DNA of 7,052 bases, taken from the NCBI GenBank assembly GCA_017998555.1, contig JAGOCU010000115.1:1-7052 (forward strand), given 5' to 3'. Numbering within the stretch: the stretch's first letter is position 1; every line of letters starts with the position of its first letter. Positions 4,865-7,052 of the stretch are shown piece after piece. Source of the DNA: Thermoflexales bacterium. GTDB lineage: Bacteria; Chloroflexota; Anaerolineae; J036; Brachytrichaceae. The notes below the pieces were generated by a model, which made no database searches, was not told where the DNA came from, and worked only from the letters and a program-made list of their open reading frames with translations. A program made the position numbers and the translations under genes.

Positions 4865-5749
4865 ATGCCCGATATTTGCGACTACGAAGGCTCCGACTAT
4901 CAAACCCGCTTTTGGAAAAACGCCGATCGACATTACGAAGACGCCTCCGAGCGCGTGGCGTTGAAGCGCCTGCTTCCTCCGGCCGGCGGGCGCATCGCCG
5001 AGTTTGGGGCCGGTTTTGGGCGTCTGGCCGATCTCTACGCCGGCTATCGCGAGGTCGTGCTGGTGGATTACTCGCGCACGTTGCTGGAGGAAGCCATGCA
5101 GCGCTGGGGGTCGGATCCGCGCTTCACCTTTGTCGCCGCCGACATCTACCATCTGCCCTTCGCCCCGGGCGCCCTTGACGCGGCGACGATGGTGCGAGTG
5201 CTGCATCACCTGGCCGATCCGCCGGCCGCCCTGGCCCAGATTCGGGCCGCCATGGCGCCGGGCGGGGTGTTTGTGCTGGAGTACGCCAACAAACGCAACC
5301 TGAAAGCAATCGCCCGTTATGCGCTGGGTCGCCAGACGTGGAGTCCGTATACACCGGAGCCGGTCGAGTTTGTCAAACTCAACTTCGACTTTCACCCGCG
5401 CTATGTCGAGCGGGCCCTGCGGGCGGCCGGGTTTGGGCCCGGGCGCAGCCTGGCCGTGTCGTATCTGCGGGCCGGCCCGCTGAAGCGGGTGTTGCCGGTG
5501 CAGGCGATGGTGGCCGTCGACGCCGCCCTGCAGCTCAGCGCGCCGCTGGGCGCGCTGTCGCCCAGCGTCTTTGTTCGCAATACCGTGCCGGGCGCGGCGG
5601 TCGCTGATGCCGACCGCGCGCGCTTTGTCAGCCCGCGCTCGGGCGCGCCGCTGCGCCGGGACGGCGATGTGATGATCTGTGATGCCGACGGCACCCGCTG
5701 GCGGGTCAGCGGGAACTTCTACGACTTCAAGGAGCCGCTCGCATCGTGA
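4865..5749 (+). CDS. Class I SAM-dependent methyltransferase with degenerate Trm112-like C-terminal tail
   Basis: A 294-residue soluble methyltransferase; the acceptor substrate is unknown. The N-terminus has YQTRFWKNADRHYEDASER (12-30), as in small-molecule or lipid methyltransferases. Motif I is RIAEFGAGFGRLADL (43-57). The acidic end of the second strand is VVLVDYS (64-70). Motif II/III is FVAADIYHLPFAPGALDAA (89-107), and then VRVLHHLADPPAALAQI and LAPGG-like MAPGGVFVLEYANK follow. The last 41 residues (254-294) match by eye the small Trm112-like domain often fused to such enzymes, but the CPxC knuckle is SPRSGAPL (256-263) and the second pair keeps only Cys272. ATG 4865 is chosen over TTG 4820, because a perfect -10 box lies between them. 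It overlaps the SulP gene by GTGA, so the two form an operon, divergent from marR. Confidence 0.88.
   Translation: MPDICDYEGSDYQTRFWKNADRHYEDASERVALKRLLPPAGGRIAEFGAGFGRLADLYAGYREVVLVDYSRTLLEEAMQRWGSDPRFTFVAADIYHLPFAPGALDAATMVRVLHHLADPPAALAQIRAAMAPGGVFVLEYANKRNLKAIARYALGRQTWSPYTPEPVEFVKLNFDFHPRYVERALRAAGFGPGRSLAVSYLRAGPLKRVLPVQAMVAVDAALQLSAPLGALSPSVFVRNTVPGAAVADADRARFVSPRSGAPLRRDGDVMICDADGTRWRVSGNFYDFKEPLAS
5729..5734 (+). promoter_or_regulatory. Ribosome binding site AAGGAG for SulP, inside the methyltransferase gene
   Basis: AAGGAG lies 11 bases before the GTG at 5746, within the last codons of the methyltransferase gene. It supports the GTG start and adds direct ribosome entry to the coupling expected from the GTGA overlap. 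Confidence 0.6.
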
Positions 5750-7052
5750 ACCTGTCCAATTTCCTGGTCCTGCCCCGCATTCTCAAGCGCGAGTTCGCCG
5801 GATATACGATGGCCACCTTCCAGCGGGATGCGCTGGCCGGGATCTCGGTGGCGGCCGTCGCGTTGCCGCTCGCCCTGGCCTTCGGCATCTCCGCCGGAGC
5901 GACAGCTGCCGCGGGCCTGGTCACCGCGATTCTGTCCGGGCTGATCATGGGAGGCCTGTCAGGCGGGTCCTTCCAGATCAGCGGGCCGGAGGGGGCGATG
6001 TCGGCGGTCCTGATCATCATCGCCACGCGCTTTGGTCTGAACGCAATGTTCATCGTCGGTCTGCTGTCCGGCCTGATCATTCTTACCCTCGGGATCTTTC
6101 GACTGGGGCGCGTCGTCGGGTTGATCCCGCGGCCCGTCATCACCGGTTTCACCAGCGGCATCGCCATCATCATCCTGGTAGGCCAGATCGACAATCTCCT
6201 CGGCGCGCCCACACCGGTCGCGTCAAGCTCGATCCAGAAGCTGTTTGGCTATTTGCGGGGCGGCTTCACCGTGAACTGGCAGACGCTTTTGTGCGGTGGG
6301 ATCGTGCTGGCCGCCATGTTTCTGCTGCCCAAACGCATCACCCGGGTTGTGCCCGGCTCGCTGATCGGCCTTGTCCTCGCGACCGCCCTGTCGCGGATTC
6401 TCAATTTCAATGTGCCGGTCATCGGGGACATTCCACGCGCCATCCTGCTCAATGATCGCCTGACGCTGAGTCTCGACCTGCTGCCATCCGTCCCCGATCT
6501 GATCGTGCCGGCTTTCAGCATCGCCGCCCTCGGCTCGATCCAGTCGCTTTTGTGCGGCGCCGTGTGCGCGCGCGCCACCGGCAGGAAGATCGACAACGAT
6601 CAGGAGTTGGTCGCTCAGGGCATCGGCAATATTCTGATCCCTTTCTTTGGCGGCGTACCCTCGACGGCGGCGGTGGCCCGCTCGGTCGTCGGCGTCGCCA
6701 GCGGCGGCCAAACTCGGATGGTGAGCATCATTCACGGGCTGTTGCTGCTGGCCTGCGTGCTCGTGTTTGGCCCGGTCATCGCCATCATCCCGCATGCGGC
6801 CCTGGCCGGCGTCCTGGTGGCGACTGCCATCCGGATGAACGAGTGGACCGAAATTCGCTGGATGATCGGCCACCGCTTCAAGAGCTCGATCCTGGCCTTT
6901 GCCGCGACCATGCTGGCAACGGCATGGCTCGACCTCACAGAAGCCATCCTGATCGGGATGGCGCTTAGCGCCTTCATGTTCATGTGGCGGGCCAGCGATG
7001 TCGAGGTTGAGCGGCGCGAGGTCAGCCTCGAGGCCTTGCAGAAGCAGGGGCA
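5746..7052 (+). CDS. SulP family inorganic anion transporter (3' truncated by window edge)
   Basis: The frame stays open for 435 codons to the right edge. SulP/SLC26 proteins move sulfate, bicarbonate, C4-dicarboxylates or other anions across the cytoplasmic membrane; the substrate here is unknown. The family blocks appear in order: ALPLALAFGISAG (39-51, first helix), FQISGPEGAMSAVLII (76-91), LIPRPVITGFTSGIAIIIL (126-144), the helix 8 region IQSLLCGAVCARATGRKID (265-283), ELVAQGIGNILIPFFGGVPS (287-306), STAAVARSVVGVASGGQTR (306-324) and AALAGVLVATAIRMNEW (351-367). The membrane part is almost complete. A cytosolic STAS domain usually follows in this family, but the window stops in the linker (SDVEVERREVSLEAL), so its presence is unknown. 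Gln266 stands where relatives such as E. coli DauA have Glu (IESLL). It starts with GTG overlapping the methyltransferase stop. Confidence 0.93.
   Translation, partial: MNLSNFLVLPRILKREFAGYTMATFQRDALAGISVAAVALPLALAFGISAGATAAAGLVTAILSGLIMGGLSGGSFQISGPEGAMSAVLIIIATRFGLNAMFIVGLLSGLIILTLGIFRLGRVVGLIPRPVITGFTSGIAIIILVGQIDNLLGAPTPVASSSIQKLFGYLRGGFTVNWQTLLCGGIVLAAMFLLPKRITRVVPGSLIGLVLATALSRILNFNVPVIGDIPRAILLNDRLTLSLDLLPSVPDLIVPAFSIAALGSIQSLLCGAVCARATGRKIDNDQELVAQGIGNILIPFFGGVPSTAAVARSVVGVASGGQTRMVSIIHGLLLLACVLVFGPVIAIIPHAALAGVLVATAIRMNEWTEIRWMIGHRFKSSILAFAATMLATAWLDLTEAILIGMALSAFMFMWRASDVEVERREVSLEALQKQG

Noticed and set aside
4784..5395. A 203-codon minus-strand frame opposite the methyltransferase
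   Set aside because: It covers the divergent promoter region and the SAM-binding motifs in antisense, and its composition is featureless.
5679..6968. Several open frames on both strands between 5679 and 6983
   Set aside because: They are shadows of the SulP gene, whose plus-strand frame from GTG 5746 is unbroken to the window end and carries all the family motifs.

Overview
The window is GC-rich, densely coding bacterial chromosome of ordinary housekeeping and accessory character. I see no mobile element, CRISPR array, tRNA, rRNA or phage gene. The lineage cannot be fixed from the sequence alone. The terminators with A/T tracts inside the stem, a near-leaderless promoter, the lone ParB/Srx-fold protein and the DUF302-GNAT pair make me lean tentatively towards Chloroflexota; this is inference. 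No stretch of more than about 300 bases lacks a gene; the largest gap is about 130 bases (679-808).

Layout. (1) 1-678 (+) is the 3' two thirds of an E. coli-type fermentative D-lactate dehydrogenase (ldhA), cut by the left edge. (2) 809-1384 (+) encodes a stand-alone ParB/sulfiredoxin-fold protein, followed by a 124-residue protein I do not recognise (1443-1817); a very strong hairpin (1831-1881) closes this unit. (3) 1935-2342 (+) is a DUF302 protein, overlapping by GTGA with a GNAT N-acetyltransferase (2339-2965). (4) A perfect 44-base palindrome (2975-3018) separates this pair from a convergent minus-strand operon. That operon is a MarR-type regulator (4256-4756) followed by a DHA1-type MFS drug-efflux protein (3025-4293), with a 38-base gene overlap. 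(5) Divergently from marR, 4865-5749 (+) encodes a class I SAM methyltransferase with a decayed Trm112-like tail. It overlaps by GTGA with a SulP anion transporter (5746 onward) that runs off the right edge before any STAS domain.

How the parts work together. The MarR-MFS pair is a classic self-regulated efflux module: a putative MarR operator palindrome lies over the regulator's own predicted transcription start, and a common terminator follows the transporter. The divergent methyltransferase-SulP unit has a consensus TATAAT only nine bases before its ATG, so its mRNA is probably almost leaderless. SulP then relies on translational coupling and an AAGGAG inside the methyltransferase gene. 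The long antisense reading frames in this high-GC DNA are shadows. The most interesting points are the divergent intergenic region, the two U-tract-in-stem hairpins, the SulP protein with Gln in place of a usually conserved Glu, and the Cys-less Trm112-like tail of the methyltransferase. I found nothing that amounts to a clearly new multi-gene system.
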